Assembly (NCBI GenBank): GCA_013151235.1 | Contig: JAADIO010000035.1 | Location: 18,568-82,567 of the forward strand | DNA length: 64,000 bases | Reading direction: 5' to 3' | From: Deltaproteobacteria bacterium | GTDB taxonomy: Bacteria; CG2-30-53-67 | Part shown: in pieces, positions 7,887 through 15,086 of the stretch | Layout of the letters: each line of letters opens with the position of its first letter | Position numbering within the stretch: the first letter of the stretch is position 1 | Made by a program: the position numbers and the translations under genes | The notes under the pieces: generated by a model | Told to the model about the DNA's origin: nothing | Database searches by the model: none | Seen by the model: only the letters and a program-made list of their open reading frames with translations

Positions 7887-8666
7887 ATGACAATCAAGGT
7901 TCTTTTCCTGGGAACCGGGACATCCTCCGGCGTTCCCGCAATCCTCTGTTCCTGTCCGGTCTGTCGGTCTGCGAACCCGAAGAACAAACGGCTCCGTTCC
8001 TCCATCCTCATCAGTATCGGAGAGAAAAACATCCTGGTCGATACGGCAACGGACCTGCGGGAGCAGGCGCTGCGTTACCGGATCCCGAGGATCGATGCCA
8101 TTCTTTTTACGCACCCCCACGCCGACCATGTTCACGGCATCGACGAGATCCGCATCTACAGTTTCCACAGCGGAGAACCGATTTCCTGCTACGGGAATGA
8201 AGAGACGATCAAAACCATTCACCGGCAATTCCCCTACATTTTCGTACCCGAGGAAGAACGGCAAAGTTTTATCCCCCGCATCAACACTCATATCATTCAT
8301 GGTGCTTTTGAACTCTTCGGTCAGGAGATTATTCCGATCCCGATCCGGCACGGCAGTCAAACCATCCTGGGGTATCGGGTCGGGCCCTTCGCATACCTGA
8401 GCGACTGCAACGGAATCCCCAGGGAAAGCATCGAACTCCTGAAGGGCCTGGATCTCCTTATCCTCGACGCCCTGCGGCATCGGCCTCATCCGACCCATTT
8501 TTGTCTACAGGAGTCGGTGGAGACAGCCCAACGCATCGATCCCGAACGGACGCTGTTTACCCACATGGCACACCAGCTCGAACACGAGGAGTCCAACCGG
8601 TCTCTTCCCGGCAACATGGCGCTCGCCTTTGACGGGCAGGTCGTGGAATTTAACACGGCGCCCTAA
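7887..8666 (+). CDS. MBL-fold metallo-hydrolase (PhnP-like)
   Basis: 259 residues. N-terminal LGTGTSSGVP (about 7-16) and a C-x-C-x2-C pair typical of the PhnP/LipB-associated metallo-hydrolase group, then the metal-binding T-H-P-H-A-D-H motif (His76, His78, Asp80, His81), a further His in PIRHGSQT, an Asp in YLSDCNG, and a late HMAHQLEH. The family hydrolyses phosphodiesters such as cyclic ribose phosphates in PhnP, but no phn genes are nearby, so the substrate is unknown. ATG at 7887 is chosen with AAGGGAG upstream; an upstream TTG would run into the promoter region. Confidence 0.88.
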   Translation: MTIKVLFLGTGTSSGVPAILCSCPVCRSANPKNKRLRSSILISIGEKNILVDTATDLREQALRYRIPRIDAILFTHPHADHVHGIDEIRIYSFHSGEPISCYGNEETIKTIHRQFPYIFVPEEERQSFIPRINTHIIHGAFELFGQEIIPIPIRHGSQTILGYRVGPFAYLSDCNGIPRESIELLKGLDLLILDALRHRPHPTHFCLQESVETAQRIDPERTLFTHMAHQLEHEESNRSLPGNMALAFDGQVVEFNTAP

Positions 8667-8682
8667 CCGAGTTCTCCTGCAG

Positions 8683-10434
8683 ATGAGAAAAAAAACCGCC
8701 AGAAAACAGCCGTCCATCCCCAAAGAAAAAACACTGAAGGTCATCCGTTCCTCCATCGCAAACAGGAAGAAGGAATGGCAGGGGAAGGAACGAGGAGATG
8801 GTTTCGTCATCATCCAGATCGACGGGCTCCCCCATCCGATCCTGATGCAGGCCTTGTCCGAAGGCTACATGCCCTTTGTACAAGGGCTCCTTGCATCGGG
8901 AGATTTTAATGTCAGTCGTTACCGTTGCGGAATCCCCGGCAACACCCCGGCCTCGCAGAGCGGGATCATGTACGGTGAAAATTTCGGGATCCCGGCCTTC
9001 CGATGGCTCGACAAACAGAACGACAGCCTTGTAAGTTTCAAGAACCCCCTCTCGGCACAAACCGTGGAACAGAGCATTTCCCAGGGAAAACGGGGGATCC
9101 TGGAGAACGGGAGCAGTTACATCAATCTCCTCTCGGGAGGCGCCAAACGCTCCGTACTAACCTTGAGCACCTTTCTGACGCAGGACATGCAGAAACGGAT
9201 CTCCGGACTCGCCATTTTCTTCCTTTTCTTTTTCAACATCATTCCCGTCTTCCGCTCCCTTCTTTCTTCCGTACTGGAACTGTTTCGGGAACTCTATGAA
9301 TACCTGGAGATCCGCCTGAAGGGAGGCGTACAAAAAAGTGAAGGATTCTTCCCGATGGTCCGGATCTTCTCTAATGTCCTGTTTTTTGAAGTCGCCACCG
9401 TTGGGGCACTCATCGACATCAATCAGGGAAGACCCTCCATCTGGCTGACCTACAACGGATACGACGAGGCCGCACACCAGCGTGGGCCGGAAACCAAATA
9501 TGCGCTCAAAACCCTTCGCGTGATTGATCGGGGGATTCGGAAAATCGTTCGCCAGATCCGGAAAAAACGTCGGGGAATGCACTACGATGTTTACATTCTC
9601 TCCGATCATGGACAACACCCCTCCATTCCCTTCCGCTACGAGTTCGGGGAAACCCTGGAAAACTTCATCTACTCCAAGGTCAAGGAAGGACGAATTGCCC
9701 AGTACGATTCCGGCGGGGATGTCAAGGATTACCTCATGCTCGCCCTGAGTTCCACTCTTTACAACTTTGCAGATCAGAACCTTTTTTTCATGCGGAGAAT
9801 CTTCAAACGGATCGCAAAATACATCGAGCGGAACATCCTTCCGGAAGAAACCCGAAAGATCACCGGGAACATCTCCATCGTTAACTCCAGCCCCATGTCC
9901 AATCTCTATTTTAATATCGACCGTGGACGAGTCGATTTGGAACAGATTGAACGGGTCTATCCCGGTCTGGTGGGAGCCCTCGTCCGCCACAAGGGGATCG
10001 GCCTCATCCTCGCCCGGTCGGACGGTGATCCGATGATCCTCTCCCGGGCAGGTCGGGTCTTCTACCATCACGGCAAAAAACGGATTGACGGAGACGATCC
10101 CCTGAGCGGATTCGAGGATGCGGAATTAATCGAAGCGGAAATCCTTCAGCAATTCTCCATGCCGAACGCCGGAGACCTCGTCCTCTACGGCGCCTTCAAG
10201 GAAGGGCGGATCATCAACTTCGAAGAACAGATGGGCGGTCACGGGGGAATCGGCGGGATGCAGAACACCCCCTTCATCCTCTATCCCAGCCGGATCAAGT
10301 ACGCCTTCCACTCCATCCGGAATTCCAGGGAGCTCTATCCGGTCTTTTCAAAATACCTCGGGAAACCATCCCCCCTGACCCCCTCCCCACCCGATCAAGG
10401 CCACGCTCTGATGGAAGGGGCAGACCAAGAGTGA
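8683..10434 (+). CDS. Alkaline phosphatase superfamily membrane-associated protein
   Basis: About 583 residues. The metal and nucleophile pattern of the alkaline phosphatase/nucleotide pyrophosphatase superfamily is complete: IIQIDGL (metal Asp), GNTPASQSG (candidate Thr nucleophile), YNGYDEAAHQRGP (Asp and His), LSDHGQHP (Asp-His) and MGGHGG (His) near the C-terminus. A strongly hydrophobic helix lies around residues 170-190. The substrate may be a phospholipid headgroup or nucleotide; this cannot be told from sequence. The chosen ATG at 8683 follows the metallo-hydrolase stop by 16 bp and has no clear ribosome site; a TTG at 8629 is the alternative. Confidence 0.78.
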   Translation: MRKKTARKQPSIPKEKTLKVIRSSIANRKKEWQGKERGDGFVIIQIDGLPHPILMQALSEGYMPFVQGLLASGDFNVSRYRCGIPGNTPASQSGIMYGENFGIPAFRWLDKQNDSLVSFKNPLSAQTVEQSISQGKRGILENGSSYINLLSGGAKRSVLTLSTFLTQDMQKRISGLAIFFLFFFNIIPVFRSLLSSVLELFRELYEYLEIRLKGGVQKSEGFFPMVRIFSNVLFFEVATVGALIDINQGRPSIWLTYNGYDEAAHQRGPETKYALKTLRVIDRGIRKIVRQIRKKRRGMHYDVYILSDHGQHPSIPFRYEFGETLENFIYSKVKEGRIAQYDSGGDVKDYLMLALSSTLYNFADQNLFFMRRIFKRIAKYIERNILPEETRKITGNISIVNSSPMSNLYFNIDRGRVDLEQIERVYPGLVGALVRHKGIGLILARSDGDPMILSRAGRVFYHHGKKRIDGDDPLSGFEDAELIEAEILQQFSMPNAGDLVLYGAFKEGRIINFEEQMGGHGGIGGMQNTPFILYPSRIKYAFHSIRNSRELYPVFSKYLGKPSPLTPSPPDQGHALMEGADQE

Positions 10435-10494
10435 GACCCCAAGAAGCAATCGGATGGGCACTCTGAAACGTTTGAGATTCAATTAGAAATGAAA

Positions 10495-10800
10495 TCAGGC
10501 AACCACTTTCCGGGGAAGGATCATACGCCGGAACCGACCGCCGATTCGGCGAATCAGATGCAGGGCAAGCCGGCGGTGCAGGTTCCAACGCTCCATGGCG
10601 AGTGCAATGCAAAAGCCCCCCCAGAAAGAGAAAGATGTTCTCGTTGGCGTAGGGTCGCGCAATGGCGACGCTGTTCATGATCCCCAGGAGCGGAAACAAC
10701 AACAGCGGCGCCAGCGCCGTGACCGGAATGGGGATTGCCTCGGTCATCCAGCAACAGACCATCAGAACCGCCTACAGAGACTTCCCGGCTTCTCTAAGAA
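10495..10800 (-). pseudogene. Remnant of a DASS/SLC13 divalent anion:sodium symporter
   Basis: This is the main content of the 400-bp gap between the phosphatase and selenoprotein genes. Reading the minus strand, codons for WMTEAIPIPVTALAPLLLFP, then ENIFLFLGG, then ALAMERWNLHRRLAL match the N-terminal quarter of SLC13-type transporters in the right order. The frame is broken inside a run of seven G (10617-10623); six would keep it open. A TAG lies upstream of the WMTEA segment, and the homologous sequence fades into a TGA at 10495. No start, no transport core and two lesions mean a dead fragment. Confidence 0.75.
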
Positions 10801-10834
10801 TCCCCAATAAATGGATGGACGGTGCCCCTGAGAC

Positions 10835-11632
10835 TTAAAGCGCTTCCTTGCGGCGTTGACGTTCGCGCAGATCATCCTTGGTCCATACATAGGGAAGATC
10901 AATCACCGTTCCCGCAGGAAGTTTTTCGGCCGCATAGCGCAAACAGTCGAGCAAGATATTTTCGTGTGTAATGGAATCTCCCACATCGCCGAGGGTCAGG
11001 CCGAAGGGATGACGAAGATAGAGGGCCAGGGAGGGCTTCACCTGCAGGGTGATCTCCCGCACCAGGGAGATCGAGACCGTGCACAGGCCCATCCGGTCGA
11101 GAACTCTCTGAATCAGTCCCACGGACTGGCTACAGACCGGTCAGGAGGGCACCAGGATCACGAGATCGACTCCGTCATCGAGAAGCGCGCCGCCAACCAA
11201 AGGCACCCGTTCCGCGATCAGTTTTTCCGGAAAAGGAACATACCCCATGAAAGAGAAATGTCTCGGAGCCGCCTCACGGATCGCCCCTTCGATCCGCAGC
11301 TGTTTCAACAGTCCCAAGGGGAAAACGCAGTCCAGGTCTTTCAATGCGCGCTTCGTGTCGTAGCCGGGATGGGCTAAAGCGATCTCTTCCGGATCGATAT
11401 CGTTCGGGATAACCCGAAAGCTGTCATCTCCCAGCTTATTGCGGGTGGAAAACGGCCCCTGACGATTGCGCAAATAGGCTCCTGATGTGGTGACCAGTGC
11501 AACCCGGCATTGATCAACCGGTTTTCCAACGGGATGGTGATCGGTCGGCCGGCTGAAGTACATCCATTCAAAATCAGGCAGGATACGGCTTCGGATATAG
11601 TCTCTTTCAACCTCTGCGAAGTTCAAACTCAC
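10835..11632 (-). CDS. GrdB-like glycine/sarcosine/betaine reductase family selenoprotein (in-frame TGA as Sec)
   Basis: Two open segments in one frame are joined by a TGA (11141-11143). Read through, the product has 265 residues with Sec at 164 in the context L-V-P-S-U-P-V-C-S-Q-S-V-G, the U-x2-C redox motif at the exact place where GrdB-like reductase-family proteins carry selenocysteine. Homology runs unbroken on both sides (RVALVTTSGAYL near 44; ALLDDGVDLVILVPS before; VGLIQRVLDRMGL after). It stands alone, without GrdA or GrdC partners, so glycine reduction is unlikely; a thiol or metal redox role is inference. The start is GTG at 11632, or TTG at 11626, which has better ribosome-site spacing (AAGGAG, eight bases). 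Confidence 0.85.
11114..11143 (-). promoter_or_regulatory. Candidate bacterial SECIS element after the Sec TGA
   Basis: Directly after the in-frame TGA the transcript holds a 12-base spacer, then CAGTCC, a GTG loop and GGACTG: a perfect six-pair hairpin (11114-11128). The apical loop begins 18 bases after the UGA and starts with G. This matches the published general rules for bacterial SECIS hairpins (loop 16-37 bases downstream with an early G). Function depends on SelB, which is not in the window. Confidence 0.65.
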
Positions 11633-11682
11633 TGACTCCTTTTCCTTTCGTCGCGACCGAGAGCCTCTCCGGAAGGCTTAGT

Positions 11683-11853
11683 GGCCCTATTCGTAAATAC
11701 GGTGGCCTGTCTGCGTGCGGCCCGCCCGCACAGGCAGGCCTCGTCTTCGTTGCGCTCCCTACACCGTACCACAGGGGGTACGCTTCAGTCGCGTGCCTTG
11801 ATGAGACCGTCCTGCGACCCTCTCGGTGCGTCACAGTATTTGCGAACAGGACC
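11683..11853 (+). mobile_element. Small inverted-repeat element (MITE-like), copy A
   Basis: 171 bp bounded by imperfect terminal inverted repeats: GGCCCTATTCGTAAATAC at the left and, reversed, GGTCCTGTTCGCAAATAC at the right. Inside is a long GC-rich hairpin (about 11704-11738). The first 57 bp are identical to the second copy at 17533-17724, and the last 34 bp nearly so; the middle differs in length and sequence. No transposase is encoded. The flanks CTTAG and CTTGG resemble a 5-bp target duplication. The right end supplies the last codons and the stop of the NrtS-like gene. Confidence 0.75.
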
Positions 11854-12136
11854 TCTTGGGATCATCAGATTGTTGTTCCCGGAGGGCTGTGATTTGTGAG
11901 TGCAATGAAACTCCAAAGGGCACGATGAAACAGAGGACCACTTGAATGAAACTTCTTTTTGTAAGGGCTTCTCCAAATAGAAGATCAGTGTGATTAATCA
12001 GCACGAGCATGATCCCCACGATCAAAGAAACACGCGTTGCCCGAAGAAATATTTTTATGGATGTTTCCCTTTGTGTTCTCAAAAATCGTTCTCTACCTCG
12101 GAAATTGTCCCCTATTCTTTTCTGTTCTTCAACCAA
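11831..12136 (-). CDS. NrtS-like small membrane protein
   Basis: 101 residues with two transmembrane helices (about 33-52 and 62-82). The pattern R-x-S-L-I-V-G-x-M-L-x-L-I-N-H-x-D and later VPFGVSLHS fits the NrtS family, small proteins linked to nitrate/nitrite transport in cyanobacteria. Family assignment is by pattern only. It starts at TTG 12136 inside the previous gene's end; another TTG 18 codons later is possible. The C-terminal seven to eight residues and the TGA are encoded by the end of inverted-repeat copy A, so its natural tail has probably been replaced. Confidence 0.6.
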   Translation of the reverse strand: MVEEQKRIGDNFRGRERFLRTQRETSIKIFLRATRVSLIVGIMLVLINHTDLLFGEALTKRSFIQVVLCFIVPFGVSLHSQITALREQQSDDPKRSCSQIL

Positions 12137-12516
12137 TGGAACAGACCCTTGCTTCCCTGAACCGGAGCTATGGTAGGCGGCTTTTCCCTCGGGTCATCAA
12201 GCTTCATTTCCCACCATGCCTTCGGGCTTCTGGTGCCGCAGGAAGCACACTGATAGGGGTCGTAGATTTTGATCCAACTCGGCTGATCCGGTATATGTAC
12301 ATAGACCCAGCCCGCGCCCCGCTTGCGGTTTTTGACATCCTCAATTCTTGCCGCCAGAAAGGTTGAAGCCTCCCCTGCCTCGGCTACAAAGAGTGTCTCC
12401 ATCCCTTTCTCCGGGGAGTGGATATACCAGGGGCCTCGGGTTTGGATTCTCGTAACCAGTTCGTCTGCCCGTTCCCATGTGAGAAGCCCGGTTAGCGGTT
12501 TGGAGTGATTGGACAT
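12112..12516 (-). CDS. Conserved-looking hypothetical protein with one CxxC pair
   Basis: 134 residues, not recognised. GGAAGGAG precedes the ATG at good spacing, so it is very likely translated. The sequence is soluble and mixed, with a Cys-x2-Cys pair in YQCASCGTRSP (about 91-101) that could hold a metal with other ligands or serve as a thiol pair, and Trp-rich segments (GPWYIHSP, AGWVYVHIP, KAWWEM). No signal peptide or membrane helix. It overlaps the start of the NrtS-like gene by 25 bp, which suggests coupled expression. Confidence 0.65.
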   Translation of the reverse strand: MSNHSKPLTGLLTWERADELVTRIQTRGPWYIHSPEKGMETLFVAEAGEASTFLAARIEDVKNRKRGAGWVYVHIPDQPSWIKIYDPYQCASCGTRSPKAWWEMKLDDPREKPPTIAPVQGSKGLFHWLKNRKE

Positions 12517-12554
12517 GGTTGCGGTCTCCTTCCTATCATCCGGTCAGGTAAAGA

Positions 12555-13085
12555 TTAAAAATCGATGTCCACCTGCAAGGCATCCAGAAATCTATTAAAA
12601 GAGGTGAAGAGTTCCATGACACCAAGGGCCTCAATGATTTCCGCATCGCTGACGCCGGTCTTGCGAAGGGCATCAAATTCGTCCCCCGTGATCTTCAACG
12701 GTTCCCGGCTCGCCTTCCGTGCAAAGCGGATCAAGGCCTGTTCTTGGGCATTAAAATCAGCCTTGTCGATCTGTTCCGTGATGTTTTGGATCTCTTCCTC
12801 CGAAACGCCGATCGATTTCAGCGCACCCGTATGGGCCGCGACACAATAGGCACAGCTGTTGTCCTTGGAGACGAGAACGGCGATGGTCTGCTTGACCTTC
12901 TGGTTCAGATCTCCCTGCACCATCACCGCCTTGACCTTGTTCCAGTTGGCTTCCAAAAGGGGGGGATAGTGGGCGTAGGTCCTGAACAGATTGGGCACCA
13001 TACCAAACTCTGCTTCAACTTCCTTGAATATTTCCTGGACTTGACTGGAAAGGTTTTGCGCTTCCGGCGGCTGAATCCTAGACAT
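12555..13085 (-). CDS. Carboxymuconolactone decarboxylase/AhpD-like peroxidase-related protein
   Basis: 176 residues. The AhpD-type redox motif S-C-A-Y-C-V-A-A-H lies near residues 78-86, with the preceding helix QTIAVLVSKDNS. It belongs to the peroxidase-related CMD subfamily (AhpD alkylhydroperoxidase fold), whose members use the two cysteines and the histidine to reduce peroxides or related substrates. AGGAGG eight bases before the ATG at 13085 fixes the start over an in-frame GTG nine bases upstream that overlaps the ribosome site. An operator-like site (13137-13150) in its promoter suggests control by the adjacent TetR protein. Confidence 0.9.
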   Translation of the reverse strand: MSRIQPPEAQNLSSQVQEIFKEVEAEFGMVPNLFRTYAHYPPLLEANWNKVKAVMVQGDLNQKVKQTIAVLVSKDNSCAYCVAAHTGALKSIGVSEEEIQNITEQIDKADFNAQEQALIRFARKASREPLKITGDEFDALRKTGVSDAEIIEALGVMELFTSFNRFLDALQVDIDF

Positions 13086-13130
13086 GATGAACACCTCCTA
13101 TAATACAGGTTAACAAAATAACCGCCCAAA

Positions 13131-13150
13131 TTATAAACCGAACGTCCGGT
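13131..13150 (-). promoter_or_regulatory. TetR operator in the AhpD-like gene promoter
   Basis: The site ACCGAACGTCCGGT (13137-13150, plus strand) is a near-perfect 14-bp palindrome and shares ACCGA-N-CGT-N2-GGT with the site before the TetR gene itself. On the minus strand it sits immediately upstream of TATAAT (13131-13136 region), in the -35/-10 spacer, a standard position for repression. Confidence 0.6.
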
Positions 13151-13174
13151 ATAATAATGTGCAAAAAAAAGAGA

Positions 13175-13762
13175 TTATTCCTTCAAACCAATCAATACCT
13201 CAAGGGATTTCAAACAGTTTTGGAACAATCTTTCATCCTTTTCAAGTCTAGCCATCATGATGCAGCCTTCCAGCGTTGAAACCACATGACGGGCTAGCAG
13301 GTGGGCGGAAAGATCGTTCCGTACTTCGCCTGAAACCTGTGCGTTTTTGATAACGTCCTGAAGTTTTTCTACCCATTCTTCAAAGATCCCTCTGATAAAG
13401 TTTGCGAAGAAAGGCTCCTTGTCACTCATTTCCAGGGCGGTATTTCCGAAGATACACCCTCCCACGAAACCATTGCTTTTATGCTTTTTGAATACACATT
13501 GAAAGAAACGGCGGAGTGATGCACCCGGTGTTGTACCGGAGAGGGAGCGGTTGAGAAACTCCAGGAATTCTTCCCTGGCCTTTTTCAGGATGGCAAGAGC
13601 CAGGGCATCTTTCCCTTCAAAATGAAAATAGAGACTCCCTTTTTTCAGCCCCGTGGCCGCAACCAGATCATTGATGCTGGTGGCTCCAAATCCCTTCTGA
13701 TGAAAAAGACGGGTCGCCTCGGAAAGTATTTTTTCCCGCGTCACCCCCCCTTTGGTTTGCAT
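13175..13762 (-). CDS. TetR/AcrR family transcriptional repressor
   Basis: 195 residues. N-terminal TetR helix-turn-helix: TREKILSEATRLFHQKGFGATSINDLVAATGLKKGSLYFHF spans about residues 8-48. The C-terminal ligand domain has two cysteines (GGCIFG, EGCIMM) and belongs to the general subgroup around YxaF/LmrA/AcuR-like regulators. ATG 13762 follows GGGAGG closely; a GTG at 13774 is possible. It has its own strong promoter overlapped by an operator, and an identical-type operator lies before the AhpD-like gene 90 bp downstream, so a two-gene regulon with autorepression is the simplest reading. Confidence 0.92.
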   Translation of the reverse strand: MQTKGGVTREKILSEATRLFHQKGFGATSINDLVAATGLKKGSLYFHFEGKDALALAILKKAREEFLEFLNRSLSGTTPGASLRRFFQCVFKKHKSNGFVGGCIFGNTALEMSDKEPFFANFIRGIFEEWVEKLQDVIKNAQVSGEVRNDLSAHLLARHVVSTLEGCIMMARLEKDERLFQNCLKSLEVLIGLKE

Positions 13763-13781
13763 CTCGCCTCCCACACCAAAA

Positions 13782-13826
13782 ACCGACCGTTTGGTCTATA
13801 TTAGTCTCCCGAAAAACATTTGTCAA
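13782..13826 (-). promoter_or_regulatory. Promoter and operator of the TetR gene
   Basis: Minus strand: TTGACA (13826-13821), exactly 17 bases, TAATAT (13803-13798), an almost consensus sigma-70 promoter. Directly after the -10 box lies ACCGACCGTTTGGT (13782-13795, plus strand), overlapping the expected transcription start and matching the operator at 13137-13150 at 11 of 14 positions. Confidence 0.72.
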
Positions 13827-13951
13827 GTGGATTCTGTTGCCAAGCTTCCTTCTCCTGTGATATTTTAGAATAAATAACCAGGGTATTCAAGAACCGGGAG
13901 AAGCCCCCTTCCCCGGTCCAAAACCGAAAACATTTCCGGGAACACCATTCC

Positions 13952-15067
13952 ATGATCAAAGAAATAAAACTGCGGGGGAATCTCTCCGAAATCTCCGTTG
14001 CCCAGGTCTTTCACGCCCTCTCCATCTCCGGGACCACAGGGATTTTCCAATGGTCCTTCGGCCTGGTCGAAAAGAAGGTATATATCCACCAAGGGCGGAT
14101 CGTCTTCGCTACCTCCAACCGGCTCAGCGAACGCCTCGGCGAATCCCTCTTCCGGCAGGGACGGATTCGGGCCGTCGATTTTATCCAGGCCTCCAGCCGG
14201 ATCACGGAAACGAAACGGCTCGGGCAGATCCTGATCGAGATGGGGGTCCTGAACAAGGAAGAGATCAAGGAAGGGATCATTGCACAGGTGCGGGAGATCA
14301 TCGACAGTCTCTTCAACGAGTCCCAGGGGGAATATACATTTCTGGAACAGGAAAAACTGCCGAAGGAGGTAATCACCCTCGACATCAATACACAGGAATT
14401 GATCGTCAGGGGGGTCCAACGGATTACCGACTGGGATCTGATTTTGCAGACCCTGACCGGCATCGATGCCATCCTTGAGCCGTCGGCCAATGCGGAGCAA
14501 AAACGGATCGACGTTCCACTCTCGGAAGATGAGCAGAAGATCCTCCAACTTGTGGATCGAGAAAAAAGTGTCGCGGAGATCTGTGCCGCTGTAGATGGTA
14601 ACGACTTTGAGACCTGCCGGACCCTGATGGCCTTTCTCTGTGCCAACCTGATTCGGAAGATCTCCGATACCGAGATCGCCGTGGTCGAGGAAAAGAAAAC
14701 AAGCCGTTTCTTTGAAAAAACCGTCCACTGCTACAACCGTCTCTTCTCTTATACCTACCGTTATCTCGGCGAAAAGGTCGGAAAACTAGGCGACAAGAAT
14801 CTCTCCCACTATCTGGAGGAAATCAAGGGCGACTATCCGGTCCTCTTCAAAGGAATTTTTCTGATGCCCGACGGAACCCTGGCGACGGAGGTCCTGAAAG
14901 AAAACTTTGGCCAGTTGGAAGAAAGGGGAAGGAATGAAAGACTCCTCGCCGGCCTGAAGGCCCTTCTGGCGGCGGAACTTTCAGCCACACGGGAGTCCCT
15001 CGGTGCGACGGAGGAGACCTTCGTCATCTCCCGGCTGAAAGAAATCATGGAAGGGATGAAAAAATAG
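13952..15067 (+). CDS. DUF4388 (PATAN) domain protein
   Basis: 371 residues. The N-terminal 120 residues match DUF4388/PATAN: LRGNLSEISVAQVFHAL, TGIFQWSFGLVEKKVYIHQGRIVFATS and LGQILIEMGVLNKEEI. This domain occurs in delta-proteobacterial and cyanobacterial signalling proteins, often with receivers. The middle (about 185-235) has a winged-helix-like LSEDEQKILQLVDREKSVAEI stretch; the C-terminal half is helical and unrecognised. No catalytic motif is seen. A role in regulation or protein contacts is inferred from the domain only. It converges with the nucleotidyltransferase gene. Confidence 0.82.
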   Translation: MIKEIKLRGNLSEISVAQVFHALSISGTTGIFQWSFGLVEKKVYIHQGRIVFATSNRLSERLGESLFRQGRIRAVDFIQASSRITETKRLGQILIEMGVLNKEEIKEGIIAQVREIIDSLFNESQGEYTFLEQEKLPKEVITLDINTQELIVRGVQRITDWDLILQTLTGIDAILEPSANAEQKRIDVPLSEDEQKILQLVDREKSVAEICAAVDGNDFETCRTLMAFLCANLIRKISDTEIAVVEEKKTSRFFEKTVHCYNRLFSYTYRYLGEKVGKLGDKNLSHYLEEIKGDYPVLFKGIFLMPDGTLATEVLKENFGQLEERGRNERLLAGLKALLAAELSATRESLGATEETFVISRLKEIMEGMKK

Positions 15068-15086
15068 ATCGTCCGATCACTCCGGA

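Noticed and set aside
11141..11143. The TGA as a nonsense mutation making two gene fragments
   Set aside because: It lies in the U-x2-C motif with homology on both sides, no other lesion in the gene, and a hairpin at SECIS distance.
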